From positions 175,484 to 239,483 of the forward strand of contig NZ_CP058580.1 of assembly GCF_013402875.1 (NCBI RefSeq): DNA of 64,000 nucleotides, written 5' to 3'. Each line of letters opens with the position of its first letter. The first letter of the stretch is position 1. Shown here one piece after another: positions 35,451 to 44,432 of this stretch. Origin of the DNA: Halorarum salinum (lineage in GTDB: Archaea; Halobacteriota; Halobacteria; Halobacteriales; Haloferacaceae). Both the position numbers and the translations under genes were made by a program. The notes beneath the pieces are model-generated. The model searched no databases, was not told the origin of the DNA, and was given only the letters and a program-made list of their open reading frames with translations.

Positions 35451-36767
35451 TCACTGCCTGCCGTCGCCCGCGGCGGACCGCACGCTCCCGCCGGTCGTCG
35501 CGTCCCTCCCGTCGTCCCCCTCGTCCGTCCCGGACCGTCGGCCGACGCCCCGCACGTTCCCGAGGCGGACGGCGCCGAGCCTGACGGCGTCCCCGAGCGC
35601 GGCGACGGTCGGGAGGGGATCCGACGTCGAGACGAACACCTGGTCGGCCGTCACGAGCGCGCGGAGGAACGGACCGAACGCCCGGAGCTTCCCCTCCTCG
35701 AGCTGTTCGTGGAGCCACTTCAGGTCGCCGTACAGCAGCCGCTGCTGGACGACGTCGTCCCGGTAGGCGTCCGGCATCGCCGGCGTATACCCCGCGAGCT
35801 GACAGTAGTGGAGCCACGGGACGTCCACGCCGGAGGCGACCGCCAGCGGAGTCGAGCCCCAGTACCGGCCGTTCATCTCGACGAGGTAGAACTCGCCGTC
35901 CGGCGTCCACATGAACTCGACCTGTGCGGGCCCCGTCCACTCGAGCGCGGCGAGCAGTTCGGCGGCGTACTCGGCCATCTCCGGCTCGCGGATGCCCCGG
36001 ATGAGCGTCGACGCCCCCCCGGACGCGGGGGTGGTCCGCAGCCGGAGCTCCTGGAAGTACGCGAGCAGCTCCCCGTCCTCGGCGACGCCGACGGTCGTGA
36101 CCGTCCGCCCGTCGACGTACTCCTGGACCAGCGGCGGGTTCTCGCGGAACTCCTCGTTCCGCGCGAGCAGGTCCCGGTAGGTGTCGACGAGTTCGTCGGG
36201 GCCGTCGACGTAGTCCCCGTCCTCGACGAGGTGCTCGACGAGCGGCCCCCCGTCCGTCCAGACGGTCTTGTTGCGCGATTTCACGACGGCGGGGTAGGTG
36301 ACCCCGTCGGCGATCCGCTCGAGGTCCGAGAGCGAGTCGGGCGCGAAGGTGTCGGGCGTCGGGATCGAGAGCCCCTCGGCGAGTTCGAACGTGCGCCGCT
36401 TGTCGTAGACGCGCTCGAACCGCTCCCAGTCCTCGACGCCGACGAGCGTGCCGGTGTCGGCGACGCGACGCTTGTGCCGGGAGAGCACCGCCGAGGTGGC
36501 GTCGTTCGTCGGAACGACGGCGAAGTGGTCGTTTCCGTCGAGATACGAGACCAGTCGGTCCACGAACGCGCCCGGGTCCTCCTCCACCGGCGGGTAGCGC
36601 ATCGACGCGTCCGAGCGTCGCGACAGCCCCCCCAGCGAGTACCGCCGGTCGCTCCCTGCCGTGACGGATACCCCGTGGCGGGCGAGCGAGCGGACGACAC
36701 TGAGCGACGCCTGGCCGTCCGCGTCGAGAACGAGCACCCGACCCCCCGCGTCGGCCGGTCCTGACAT
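35451..36767 (-). CDS. ATP-grasp ligase
   Basis: A 438-residue protein of the carbamoyl-phosphate-synthase-like ATP-grasp group. The pre-ATP-grasp domain starts RVLVLDADGQASLSVVRSLA; the ATP-grasp part has YPAVVKSRNKTVW, PPLVQEYVDG, a STLIRGIREPE loop, AQVEFMWTPDGEFYLVEMNG and the NGRYWGSTPLA metal/ATP end. Such enzymes join a carboxylate to an amine via an acyl phosphate. In surface-glycan loci they may add amino acids or make amide-linked substituents. The C-terminal ~80 residues are a helix plus a disordered tail. No TAACAA motif is found before this gene. Confidence 0.85.
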   Translation of the reverse strand: MSGPADAGGRVLVLDADGQASLSVVRSLARHGVSVTAGSDRRYSLGGLSRRSDASMRYPPVEEDPGAFVDRLVSYLDGNDHFAVVPTNDATSAVLSRHKRRVADTGTLVGVEDWERFERVYDKRRTFELAEGLSIPTPDTFAPDSLSDLERIADGVTYPAVVKSRNKTVWTDGGPLVEHLVEDGDYVDGPDELVDTYRDLLARNEEFRENPPLVQEYVDGRTVTTVGVAEDGELLAYFQELRLRTTPASGGASTLIRGIREPEMAEYAAELLAALEWTGPAQVEFMWTPDGEFYLVEMNGRYWGSTPLAVASGVDVPWLHYCQLAGYTPAMPDAYRDDVVQQRLLYGDLKWLHEQLEEGKLRAFGPFLRALVTADQVFVSTSDPLPTVAALGDAVRLGAVRLGNVRGVGRRSGTDEGDDGRDATTGGSVRSAAGDGRQ

Positions 36768-37007
36768 ACGTAGGCTACCGTCGGGAAACGGGCATGAAGT
36801 AAGTCTCACCGTACGTTCGGTCGAATGTTTCACCCGTCGGACCGGTTCGCCACCCCGGTCGGCCGGCGTCACCGGCGCGTGGGAGGTACCAACTGGGGGG
36901 ACGGTCCCGGACGTAGGCGGGGCGTACGGCCGAACTGGCGGCCGGTAACGGCGTCGACGTGTCGGGGGCCGTGACGGTCAGGGCCGCGTCCCGCCCCCGC
37001 GGTCGCG

Positions 37008-38252
37008 TCACTTCGCGTCCGGGCGGTCGACGGCGGGCCGGTCGCCGTTCCCCGCGAGCCCGTCCGGGTACCCGCCCTGCTCCGGCCGGTCCCCGGACCC
37101 TCGCCCGTTACGGCTCGGGTGGACGTCGTGAGCCCCCGCGTCGTCCCCGACCCCGTCGTCGCGGGCGCCGGGCCGGTCGGCGTCGACGCGGTCCTCCCGG
37201 TCCCGCCGCCCGCCGGTGCCGGGGTCGACCCGCCGGTCGACGCCGTTCAGGGACTCGTTGGCCCTCATGTCGAGCGTCATCGCCCAGAGGAGCGAGACCA
37301 CGCCGCCGAGTCCGACGAGGACGCCGGTGCCGCCGGTCCTCGCGTTCGTCCCCGCGCCCGGATCGGCGTCGTCCCGCCCGGACCCGCCGCGGACCGCCGC
37401 GGCGAGCGTCGTCACCAGGCCGGCGAGCGTCGCGAGCGCGCCGACCGCGTACGCGACCGCCACCGGGTGGAAGTCGAACAGGAGGTACTTCGTCCGCAGG
37501 CGCCACAGGAAGTTGCGGAGCAGCATGCCGGACACCCGCGGGATGTACGTGGAGTAGCGGATGTGGCTCTCCTCGTCGCCGTAGGTGACCGGCCGGGGGA
37601 CGTCGAGGACGCGCAGGCCGGCGACGTTCAGCTTGACGAGCAGGTCGTTGCAGTAGCCGTAGAACTCGTACATCCCCTCGACGTCGGCCCGCTCCAGCGC
37701 CTCGTGGGAGATGGCGGTGTAGCCGCTCTGGGGGTCGCCGGTCCGCCAGTAGCCGCTCGCGATCTTCGTCAGCCCGGAGAGGATGGCGTTGCCGACGAAC
37801 CGGAACGCGGGCATGTCCTCCCGGTCGGTCCGGTTCAGGAACCGGTTCCCCTTGGTGTAGTCAGCGCGCCCCTCGACGATGGGGTCGAGCAGGCGGTCGA
37901 GCATCTCGGGCTCCATCTGCCCGTCCCCGCCCATCACCGTCGTCACGTCGATGCCCTCCTCGCGCGCGCGAAGGTACCCGGTCTTGATGGCGCCGCCGAC
38001 GCCGCGGTTCTCCCCGTGCTGGATCGGCACCACGCGCCGCGAGAACCGACGCGGCCCGTCCGGTTCGGGCTCGAACTCGTCCTCGAGCCGTTCGGCGGTT
38101 TCGGTTATCTCCGCCCAGGTGCCGTCCGACGAGCCGTCGTCGACGGCGTACACGCGGTCGACGTACGACGGGACCGCCTCCAGCGTCTCACCCACGAACC
38201 CCTCCTCGTTGTATGCCGGGATGACGACCCCGACGGTGTGTCCTCGGTACAT
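37008..38252 (-). CDS. Family 2 glycosyltransferase with membrane helices
   Basis: GT-A fold at residues 5-230: HTVGVVIPAYNEEGFVGETL, YAVDDGSSDGTW, NRGVGGAIKTGY, the DxD-like MGGDGQMEPEM and SGYTAIS. Two C-terminal membrane segments follow (VAVAYAVGALATLAGLVTTL and VLVGLGGVVSLLWAMTLDMR). This is the layout of dolichol-phosphate-glucose/mannose synthases that charge lipid carriers in archaeal N-glycosylation. The last ~90 residues are Gly/Asp/Arg-rich and disordered, beyond the family length. A TTTTGTTA (gene strand TAACAAAA) lies 54 nt upstream. Confidence 0.88.
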   Translation of the reverse strand: MYRGHTVGVVIPAYNEEGFVGETLEAVPSYVDRVYAVDDGSSDGTWAEITETAERLEDEFEPEPDGPRRFSRRVVPIQHGENRGVGGAIKTGYLRAREEGIDVTTVMGGDGQMEPEMLDRLLDPIVEGRADYTKGNRFLNRTDREDMPAFRFVGNAILSGLTKIASGYWRTGDPQSGYTAISHEALERADVEGMYEFYGYCNDLLVKLNVAGLRVLDVPRPVTYGDEESHIRYSTYIPRVSGMLLRNFLWRLRTKYLLFDFHPVAVAYAVGALATLAGLVTTLAAAVRGGSGRDDADPGAGTNARTGGTGVLVGLGGVVSLLWAMTLDMRANESLNGVDRRVDPGTGGRRDREDRVDADRPGARDDGVGDDAGAHDVHPSRNGRGSGDRPEQGGYPDGLAGNGDRPAVDRPDAK

Positions 38253-38305
38253 GGTCGTCGCCGGGCGACACCCGGCGTCTCGTGGCGGCTTAGGCCCACC
38301 GCGGG

Positions 38306-38313
38306 TTTTGTTA
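38306..38313 (-). promoter_or_regulatory. TAACAA promoter motif of the GT2 gene
   Basis: Gene strand GGGTAACAAAACC, about 54 nt before the ATG. Same orientation as the rest of the set; the flank differs (GGG for CCA). Confidence 0.4.
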
Positions 38314-38454
38314 CCCGGAGCCTGCATCGGCCGACCGGATCCGACCCGCCCCCGCGCTCCCCGGGGTACAGGGTTCGCTTACTTCCCCCGAAGACCCCCG
38401 TTACGCCCGTCGGTTGTACGCCACGGGTCCGTCCGCCGGGCCCGGAAAACGGCT

Positions 38455-38465
38455 CCATAACAAAG
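38455..38465 (+). promoter_or_regulatory. TAACAA promoter motif of the PKD surface-protein gene
   Basis: CCATAACAAAG, ending 25 nt before the ATG. It is one of the best matches to the shared motif. Confidence 0.65.
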
Positions 38466-38490
38466 CCTCCGGGTTGGCCACCGAGGAGCA

Positions 38491-41106
38491 ATGTTCGGAA
38501 ACGCCGCAGGTGAACGAACGACGGCGCTCGCGCTCGCGCTCGTCGTCCTGGCCAGCGCAGTCACGGCCGTGCCCGGCCTCGTGCTCCTCGCACCGCCGGC
38601 CGCCGCGGACACGCCGTCGACGGTCGCGGTCGCGCAGGGCTCGAACTGTTACACGGTCACGCCGGTGGTCGACGAGAGCCAGACGGTCGAGGAGTTCTAC
38701 GACTACCGGAACCCGGAGACCGACCCGTCCGGCGACTACAGCTCCTACGGGACGGACGAGTATCAGGAGCCCCGGAGCTCCTCGATGTTCTTCTACACCG
38801 GGTCGGAGGGGACGAGCCTCGTCGTCGTCCACGGCCAGCGGGGCGATCAGGGGAACGGCAGCACCGTCAGCTGGGACGTGTCGGGGCTCCCGTCGGACTG
38901 GGACCTCGCCGTGCAGGACGACGAGTACGAGAACGACACCCAGGACGACAACTTCGATACCGGCGATACGACCGCCGACATCGATTGGATGTACAACAAT
39001 CTGCGCAACGACGGTGCGGCGTTCCGCGGACTCGAGAGCGAGGAGTTCGACACGATCACCATCGAGCCCCGATACAACGAGGAGGCCGACGCCTGGGGCG
39101 ACTGGTTCTACTCCGGGTCGGACCAGTACCACGTCGAGAGCTGGACGCTGATGGAGGAGGGCGGCGAGACGGTCGGCGAACTCGCGCTCGACCAGGAGGT
39201 GACCATCACCGCCGGGCCCTGTCCCGGCGACGAACTCACGGCGGACATCGACGCCCCCGGCACGCCGGCCGCCGGCGAGGAGGTCACCTTCGACGCCTCG
39301 GGGTCGACGCCCGAGGATCGCATCGTCGAGTACCGGTGGGACCTGGGCGACGGAACGAACGCGACCGGCGAGTCCGTCGACCACGCATACGACGAGCCCG
39401 GCAACTACACCGTCTCGTTGACCGTTGAGGACGCCGCCGGCGAGACGAACTCGACGTCGACGGAGGTCACGGTCACCGAAGCGACGAACGCCCCGCCGAC
39501 GGCGTCGCTCTCGGTCCCGCCGAACGCGACCGTGAACGAGTCAGTGCAACTGGACGCGGGCGGCTCCACCGACGACGAGGGAATCGTGGAGTACCGCTGG
39601 GACTTCGATGACGACGGCACCGTGGACCGGGGGACCGACTCACCGGAAACCCGCTACGCGTTCGACTCCGTCGGCGAGGCGACCGTGAACCTCACCGTCG
39701 TCGACACGGCGAACGCGACCGACTCCACGACCGCGACGCTCACCGTCGAGGAACGGACGAACGAACCGCCGACCGCCGACCTCTCGGCTCCGTCGAACGG
39801 GACCGTCGGCGAGGACGTGCGGTTCGACGCGAGCGGCTCCTCCGACGACGTCGGAGTCGAGGAGTATCGCTGGGACTTCGATGACGACGGCACCGTGGAC
39901 CGGACGATCAACGCCTCGGTAGTCCAGCACCCGTTCGACGCCGCCGGCGAGTTCACGGCGAACGTCACGGTCGTCGACGCCGAGGGCGCGACCGACAGCG
40001 ACACAGCGACCGTGACCGTGTCCGAGTCCGCCGCGCTCTCGGCGGTCATCGACGCCTCGACGACCGAAGCGACGCCCGGCGACGTGATCTCCTTCGACGG
40101 CGGCGCCTCGACGCCCGCGGACGGGATCACCGACTACCGGTGGGAGTTCGGCGACGGGGAGAACGGGACCGGGGTGACCGCCGAACACGCCTACGAGGAC
40201 CCCGGAACCTACACCGTCACGCTCCGGGTGAACGGGACCGATAACGCGACCGCCACGGCGGAGATGGAGGTGACCGTCGCGGAGGACGGCGGCGGGGACG
40301 GCGGGGACGGCGGTAACGGAGGGAACGACGGTGACGACGATAACGGGGACAACAGCAGTCCCCCGCCGTCCAGCGGAGGCGGCGGGGGCGGAGGCGGCGC
40401 CCCGCCCGCGCCGGACCCCGAGCCCTCGTTCGAACTCGGCGGCGTGAACGCCACGAACGGGGAACTCCTCGCGGGCGAGGAGGCCGAGTTCTCGATCCGC
40501 GTCGAGAACGTCGGCGACGCGGCCGGCACGCGGGAGGTCGAGTTCGCCGTCGACGGGACGACGACGGCCGGCCGGAGCGTCGACCTCGCGCCGGGCGAGG
40601 CCGAGACGGTCACCTTCACCCACCGGTTCGCCGAGGCCGGGACCCACACGGTCGAACTCGGCGGCGCCGAGCCGACCGAGGTGCGCGTGCTCCCGGCCGA
40701 ACCCGACCTCTCCGTGACCGACGTCTCGCTCGCGGACGACACGGTGACGACCGAGGAGGACGTCCGGATCGACGCCACCGTCCGGAACGACGGCTACGTG
40801 GAGGGCTCGATGGAGCTCGAACTGGTGCTGTTCGACGAGGTCGTCGCCGTCGAGTCGGTCTCCGTCCCGCGGGGCGAGGCACGGACCGTGACGTTCACCC
40901 GCCGGGTGAGCGCGCCCGGCACCTACACCGCGAGCGTCGCCGGTCGGAACGTCACCGTCGAGGTCGTGGGGACCGACGGGGCCCCGACGCGGGGGGAGGA
41001 TCGCACGTCCGAGACGGCGGCGCCCGGATTCACCCCGCTCGCGACGCTGCTCGCGCTGCTCTCGCTGGTCGCGTGCGCGGTCGTGCGGTCGAGGGGCGGC
41101 CGCTAA
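38491..41106 (+). CDS. Secreted surface protein with PKD and CARDB-like repeats and PGF-CTERM
   Basis: An 871-residue protein with a Sec signal peptide (ALALALVVLASAVTAVPGLV, mature end after AAADT), a ~210-residue N-terminal domain of its own type (CYTVTPVVDESQTVEEFYDY), four PKD domains (about 250-600, each with YRWDFDDDGTVD or YRWDLGDG), a Gly/Asp/Asn/Ser/Pro linker, then two CARDB-like Ig folds and a C-terminal APGFTPLATLLALLSLV followed by RSRGGR. That tail is a PGF-CTERM signal for archaeosortase ArtA. Many NxT/NxS sequons suggest glycosylation. It probably sits on the S-layer. Confidence 0.88.
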   Translation: MFGNAAGERTTALALALVVLASAVTAVPGLVLLAPPAAADTPSTVAVAQGSNCYTVTPVVDESQTVEEFYDYRNPETDPSGDYSSYGTDEYQEPRSSSMFFYTGSEGTSLVVVHGQRGDQGNGSTVSWDVSGLPSDWDLAVQDDEYENDTQDDNFDTGDTTADIDWMYNNLRNDGAAFRGLESEEFDTITIEPRYNEEADAWGDWFYSGSDQYHVESWTLMEEGGETVGELALDQEVTITAGPCPGDELTADIDAPGTPAAGEEVTFDASGSTPEDRIVEYRWDLGDGTNATGESVDHAYDEPGNYTVSLTVEDAAGETNSTSTEVTVTEATNAPPTASLSVPPNATVNESVQLDAGGSTDDEGIVEYRWDFDDDGTVDRGTDSPETRYAFDSVGEATVNLTVVDTANATDSTTATLTVEERTNEPPTADLSAPSNGTVGEDVRFDASGSSDDVGVEEYRWDFDDDGTVDRTINASVVQHPFDAAGEFTANVTVVDAEGATDSDTATVTVSESAALSAVIDASTTEATPGDVISFDGGASTPADGITDYRWEFGDGENGTGVTAEHAYEDPGTYTVTLRVNGTDNATATAEMEVTVAEDGGGDGGDGGNGGNDGDDDNGDNSSPPPSSGGGGGGGGAPPAPDPEPSFELGGVNATNGELLAGEEAEFSIRVENVGDAAGTREVEFAVDGTTTAGRSVDLAPGEAETVTFTHRFAEAGTHTVELGGAEPTEVRVLPAEPDLSVTDVSLADDTVTTEEDVRIDATVRNDGYVEGSMELELVLFDEVVAVESVSVPRGEARTVTFTRRVSAPGTYTASVAGRNVTVEVVGTDGAPTRGEDRTSETAAPGFTPLATLLALLSLVACAVVRSRGGR

Positions 41107-41290
41107 CCTCTCCGCCCCGCGGAGGCCCCTCCCGGGGGACCGGCCGGTCCGCAGCCCCACGGATCCGTCCGCCGTCCCACGAACCCGGCCGCCCGCCCCC
41201 GGCCCTGCCCGGAAAATCACGATCGGCTAACCTGTCGCCCCGAGTCAGGAAGGGTGCGCCAAAATCCCCCGTCCGTGCGCGATACGCCGA

Positions 41291-41299
41291 TTAACAAAG
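41291..41299 (+). promoter_or_regulatory. TAACAA promoter motif of the MBL-fold gene
   Basis: TTAACAAAG ending 24 nt before the ATG. Same spacing as the PKD and oxidoreductase genes. Confidence 0.6.
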
Positions 41300-41323
41300 A
41301 CGTTCAGGGGTCCACCGGCTGAC

Positions 41324-42685
41324 ATGCGACTCAGACACGTGAAGTCGTCGACCGTCATCGTCGAGGACGGTGACATCTCCGTCCTCTGTGACCCGTGGAT
41401 GCTCGACGGGGCGTTCTACGGCTCGTGGGCCCACTACCCCCCGCCGGCGATCGAACCGGAGGACGTCGACGTCGACTACATCTACGTCTCGCACATCCAC
41501 CCCGACCACTTCCACCGGGAGACGATGCAGCGGCTCGACGCCGACACGCCGGTGCTCATCCACGACTACGCGACCGACTTCCTCCGGCAGAACGTCGAGC
41601 GGCTCGGGTTCGACGTGCAGGAACTCCCGCACGACGAGCGGATCCACCTCGGCGGCGACCTCCACCTCAACGTCCTCGGGGCGGACAACTGCGACCCGGA
41701 GGTCTGTGGCAACTACTTCGGCTGCGGCTGGTGGATGGAGGGCGCCAGCGACCGCACCACCGACGGCTCGACCCAGATCGACTCGATGGGCGTGTTCGAC
41801 GACGGGGAGAACGTGCTCGTCAACGCCAACGACTGCCGGTGGCCCCTCTCCGAGCGCGCCTGCAACGTCGTGAAGGAGCGCTACGGTGAGATCGACATGC
41901 TGCTGATGCAGTACTCCGCGGCCAACTTCTACCCGCAGTGCATGGACGACTACACGCCCAAGGAGAAGCGCGAGGCGCGCGAGGAGGTCATCCGGGAGAT
42001 GTACGGCGACGCCGAGGGGTTCATCAACGCCCTCGAGCCGCGGTACGTCATGCCGTTCGCCGGGAGCTACACGCTCTCCGGGGCGCTCACCGACAGGAAC
42101 GAGTACGTCGCCTCGCCGAGCAGGCAGGAGGCGCGGGACCACTTCGCGACCAGCGACACCGTCGAACCCGACCACACGGAGGCGGTGCTCGTCAACAGCG
42201 GCGAGTGGTTCGACGTCGATACCGGCGAGCAGTCGGCCCCGTACACGCCCGTCGACCCGACCCAGAAGCTCCAGTACATCCAGAACGTGCTCAGCGAGGC
42301 GTCGTTCCCGCACGAGGGCGACGAGATGCCGACGGTCGCTGACTTCGAGGAACTGCTCGACCCCGCCTACGAGCACTTCGATCAGAAGCGCCGCGACATC
42401 CAGTGGGAGAGCGACACGACGGTCCTCCTCGAACTCGTCGACGGCGCGGTCGCGTCCCTCTCCATGGAGGGCGACGGCTGGGAGGTCATCTCCGAGCGCG
42501 AGGCCCGGCAGGTGGACGAGTACGTCCGGATGAACATGGACCCGCGCCTGCTCCACCGCATCCTCAAGGGACCGAAGTACGCCCACTTCAACAACGCCCA
42601 GATCGGCTCGCACATCGGCTTCGAGAAGGACCCGGACGTGTACGAACGGCCGCTGTACTACTCGATGAGCTTCCTCCACGCGTGA
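41324..42685 (+). CDS. Metallo-beta-lactamase-fold hydrolase
   Basis: The 453-residue protein starts with an MBL fold (MRLRHVKSSTVIVEDGDISV, IYVSHIHPDHFHRETMQRLD with HxHxDH, LGADNCDPEVCGN). The layout follows the UlaG/CMP-NeuAc-hydroxylase-like group found in surface-polysaccharide loci. The C-terminal ~140 residues (QKRRDIQWESDTTVLLELVD, then LLHRILKGPKYAHFNNAQIG) resemble the extra domain of CMP-sialic-acid hydroxylase-like proteins. The substrate is probably a sugar nucleotide or lactone. It is monocistronic, with its own TAACAA promoter. Confidence 0.8.
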   Translation: MRLRHVKSSTVIVEDGDISVLCDPWMLDGAFYGSWAHYPPPAIEPEDVDVDYIYVSHIHPDHFHRETMQRLDADTPVLIHDYATDFLRQNVERLGFDVQELPHDERIHLGGDLHLNVLGADNCDPEVCGNYFGCGWWMEGASDRTTDGSTQIDSMGVFDDGENVLVNANDCRWPLSERACNVVKERYGEIDMLLMQYSAANFYPQCMDDYTPKEKREAREEVIREMYGDAEGFINALEPRYVMPFAGSYTLSGALTDRNEYVASPSRQEARDHFATSDTVEPDHTEAVLVNSGEWFDVDTGEQSAPYTPVDPTQKLQYIQNVLSEASFPHEGDEMPTVADFEELLDPAYEHFDQKRRDIQWESDTTVLLELVDGAVASLSMEGDGWEVISEREARQVDEYVRMNMDPRLLHRILKGPKYAHFNNAQIGSHIGFEKDPDVYERPLYYSMSFLHA

Positions 42686-42742
42686 GCGAGTAGCGCGCTC
42701 CACGCGCGAGGGTACGGGGGCGCTTTCCACCCCGTATACGCT

Positions 42743-42753
42743 CCATAACAATG
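42743..42753 (+). promoter_or_regulatory. TAACAA promoter motif before the DUF1616 unit
   Basis: CCATAACAATG, 29 nt before the ATG at 42783 and 244 nt before the DUF1616 ATG. The spacing fits the small upstream frame better than the DUF1616 gene. Confidence 0.6.
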
Positions 42754-42782
42754 CCCACGTACGGCCACGTGAAGACGATTCG

Positions 42783-43001
42783 ATGGTTTACGCGACGGCA
42801 TTCAGGGGAACGTACCGCCCGGCGTGGTGGACCCGAGCGGACGGGGGCCACGCCGTGACCGCGGCGGCCGGCCGGCGGTCGGGGCCGGACGCGGGAGACG
42901 GACGCCACGGGACCGGCGTGGGCCCCGGCCGGACCGACCCGGACCGCGGCCACGTCGGCGTGGGCCGGGAGCCGGACGAACAACGGTCCGGAGGAGCATG
43001 A
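42783..43001 (+). CDS. Possible 72-residue leader protein of the DUF1616 operon
   Basis: The ATG is 29 nt downstream of a TAACAATG motif, the same geometry as other first genes of the locus. The stop overlaps the DUF1616 ATG as ATGA, typical for coupled genes. The product (MVYATAFRGTYRPAWWTRAD and onwards) is Gly/Asp/Arg-rich without hydrophobic segments, and codon third positions are only moderately GC-rich. It may be a real small protein or just a 5' leader. No family recognised. Confidence 0.35.
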   Translation: MVYATAFRGTYRPAWWTRADGGHAVTAAAGRRSGPDAGDGRHGTGVGPGRTDPDRGHVGVGREPDEQRSGGA

Positions 43002-44431
43002 CCACCCGCGAGGCGCGGCTGGGGACCGCTCGACGGGCGGTCCCGCTGGACGCGCTGCTCGCCGTCGTCTACGCGGTCGGGATCGCGGCGCTCGTGTACG
43101 TCTCGCCCGTCTGGTTCGCCGGCCCGGTCCGCGTCGCGGTCGCGCTGCCGCTAGTGCTCTTCCTCCCGGGGTACGCCATCCTGGCGGTGCTGTACCCGGG
43201 ACGCTGGCGCGACCCGGACGCGGCGACGGCGCGGGAGGTCGGGCCCCTCGGCCACGAGGGGCTCACCTGGGGCGAGCGCGCGGCGGTCTCGTTCGCGGCG
43301 AGCCTCGCGCTCGTCCCGCTGCTGGCGGTCCTGCTCTCGGTCGCGCGGGTACCGCTCGACCCGGGCCCGATCGCGATCAGCCTCGCGGCCGTCACGGCGA
43401 TCGGCGGCGTCGTCGGCGCGCTCCGCCGTCTCCAGCTCCCGGCGGACCAGCGGCTCGGGCTGCCGGTCGCACGGTGGGGCGAGGAGCTCCACGGGGCGAC
43501 CGTCGGGGCGCCCACCTACCGCGAGGCGCTGTTGAACGTGCTGCTGTTGCTCGCGGTGGTCGCGGCGCTGACGGGGCTCGCCTACGGGCTCGTCGCGCCC
43601 CCCTCGGGGGCCGGCTACACGGAGGTCGCCCTGCTGACGGACGGGGGCGAGGAACTGGTGGCGGGCAACTACACCACGGAGTTCGCCGCCGGCGAGTCGG
43701 CGCCGCTGGTCCTGACCGTGGAGAACCGGGAGGGCGACCGTCGGGCGTACACCGCGATCGTCTCGCTGGAGCGGGTCCGCGGCTCCGGCGACGAGTTCGC
43801 GGTCGTCGAGCGCGCCGAACTGACCCGCCTCTCGATGGAGGTCGACGACGGCGTGACCGCGCGGGAACCCCACACGATCGAACCCTCGCTCCGCGGGGAC
43901 GATCTCCGGCTCAGCTACTACGTTTACGAGGGCGACGCGCCGTCCGACCCCTCGGAGGACGTCCCGAAGGAGCACCTCTACCTCTGGATCGACGTCGGCC
44001 AGGGGGCCGAGGATGACGGAAGCGACGCCGCCGGGGCGAACTCCGACGGCGACGACTCGGGCGGAGCGGACTCGGGCGCGGACGACGCGAGCGGGGCGGA
44101 CGCGGGCGAGGGTGACGCGGACGAAGCGGACTCGAGCGGGACCGAGTCGGCCGGAAACGAGACCGCGGGGACCGAGTCAGCCGGCGACCAGACTGCGGGA
44201 AACGAGACGGACGGGAACGGAACCGCCGGTAACGAGACGGACGGGAACGGAACCGCCGGTAACGAGACGGACGGGAACGGAACCGCCGGTAACGAGACGG
44301 ACGGGAACGGAACCGCCGGTAACGAGACGGACGGGAACGGAACCGCCGGTAACGAGACGGACGGGAACGGAACCGCCGGGGACGACGGCTCGTCCGCCCT
44401 CCGCCCGCCGCGGTCCGGCGGGGCCGCCTGA
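42998..44431 (+). CDS. DUF1616 membrane protein with C-terminal sequon array
   Basis: Four hydrophobic segments occupy residues ~15-205 (LDALLAVVYAVGIAALVYVS, VAVALPLVLFLPGYAILAVL, AVSFAASLALVPLLAVLLSV, ALLNVLLLLAVVAALTGLAY), as in DUF1616 proteins. An extracellular beta domain follows (YTEVALLTDGGEELVAGNYT to LYLWIDVGQG). DUF1616 genes recur in haloarchaeal agl clusters. The last ~130 residues are Asp/Ser/Gly/Asn-rich; six perfect NETDGNGTAG repeats carry two N-x-T sites each. Confidence 0.82.
   Translation: MTTREARLGTARRAVPLDALLAVVYAVGIAALVYVSPVWFAGPVRVAVALPLVLFLPGYAILAVLYPGRWRDPDAATAREVGPLGHEGLTWGERAAVSFAASLALVPLLAVLLSVARVPLDPGPIAISLAAVTAIGGVVGALRRLQLPADQRLGLPVARWGEELHGATVGAPTYREALLNVLLLLAVVAALTGLAYGLVAPPSGAGYTEVALLTDGGEELVAGNYTTEFAAGESAPLVLTVENREGDRRAYTAIVSLERVRGSGDEFAVVERAELTRLSMEVDDGVTAREPHTIEPSLRGDDLRLSYYVYEGDAPSDPSEDVPKEHLYLWIDVGQGAEDDGSDAAGANSDGDDSGGADSGADDASGADAGEGDADEADSSGTESAGNETAGTESAGDQTAGNETDGNGTAGNETDGNGTAGNETDGNGTAGNETDGNGTAGNETDGNGTAGNETDGNGTAGDDGSSALRPPRSGGAA
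44201..44380 (+). repeat. Six 30-bp tandem repeats encoding NETDGNGTAG
   Basis: Six units of 30 bp, identical except for the last base of the sixth. Each encodes ten residues with two N-linked glycosylation sequons (NET and NGT). The flanking sequence holds further NET and ESAG words, which suggests expansion from a single ancestor unit. Confidence 0.9.
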
Positions 44432-44432
44432 G

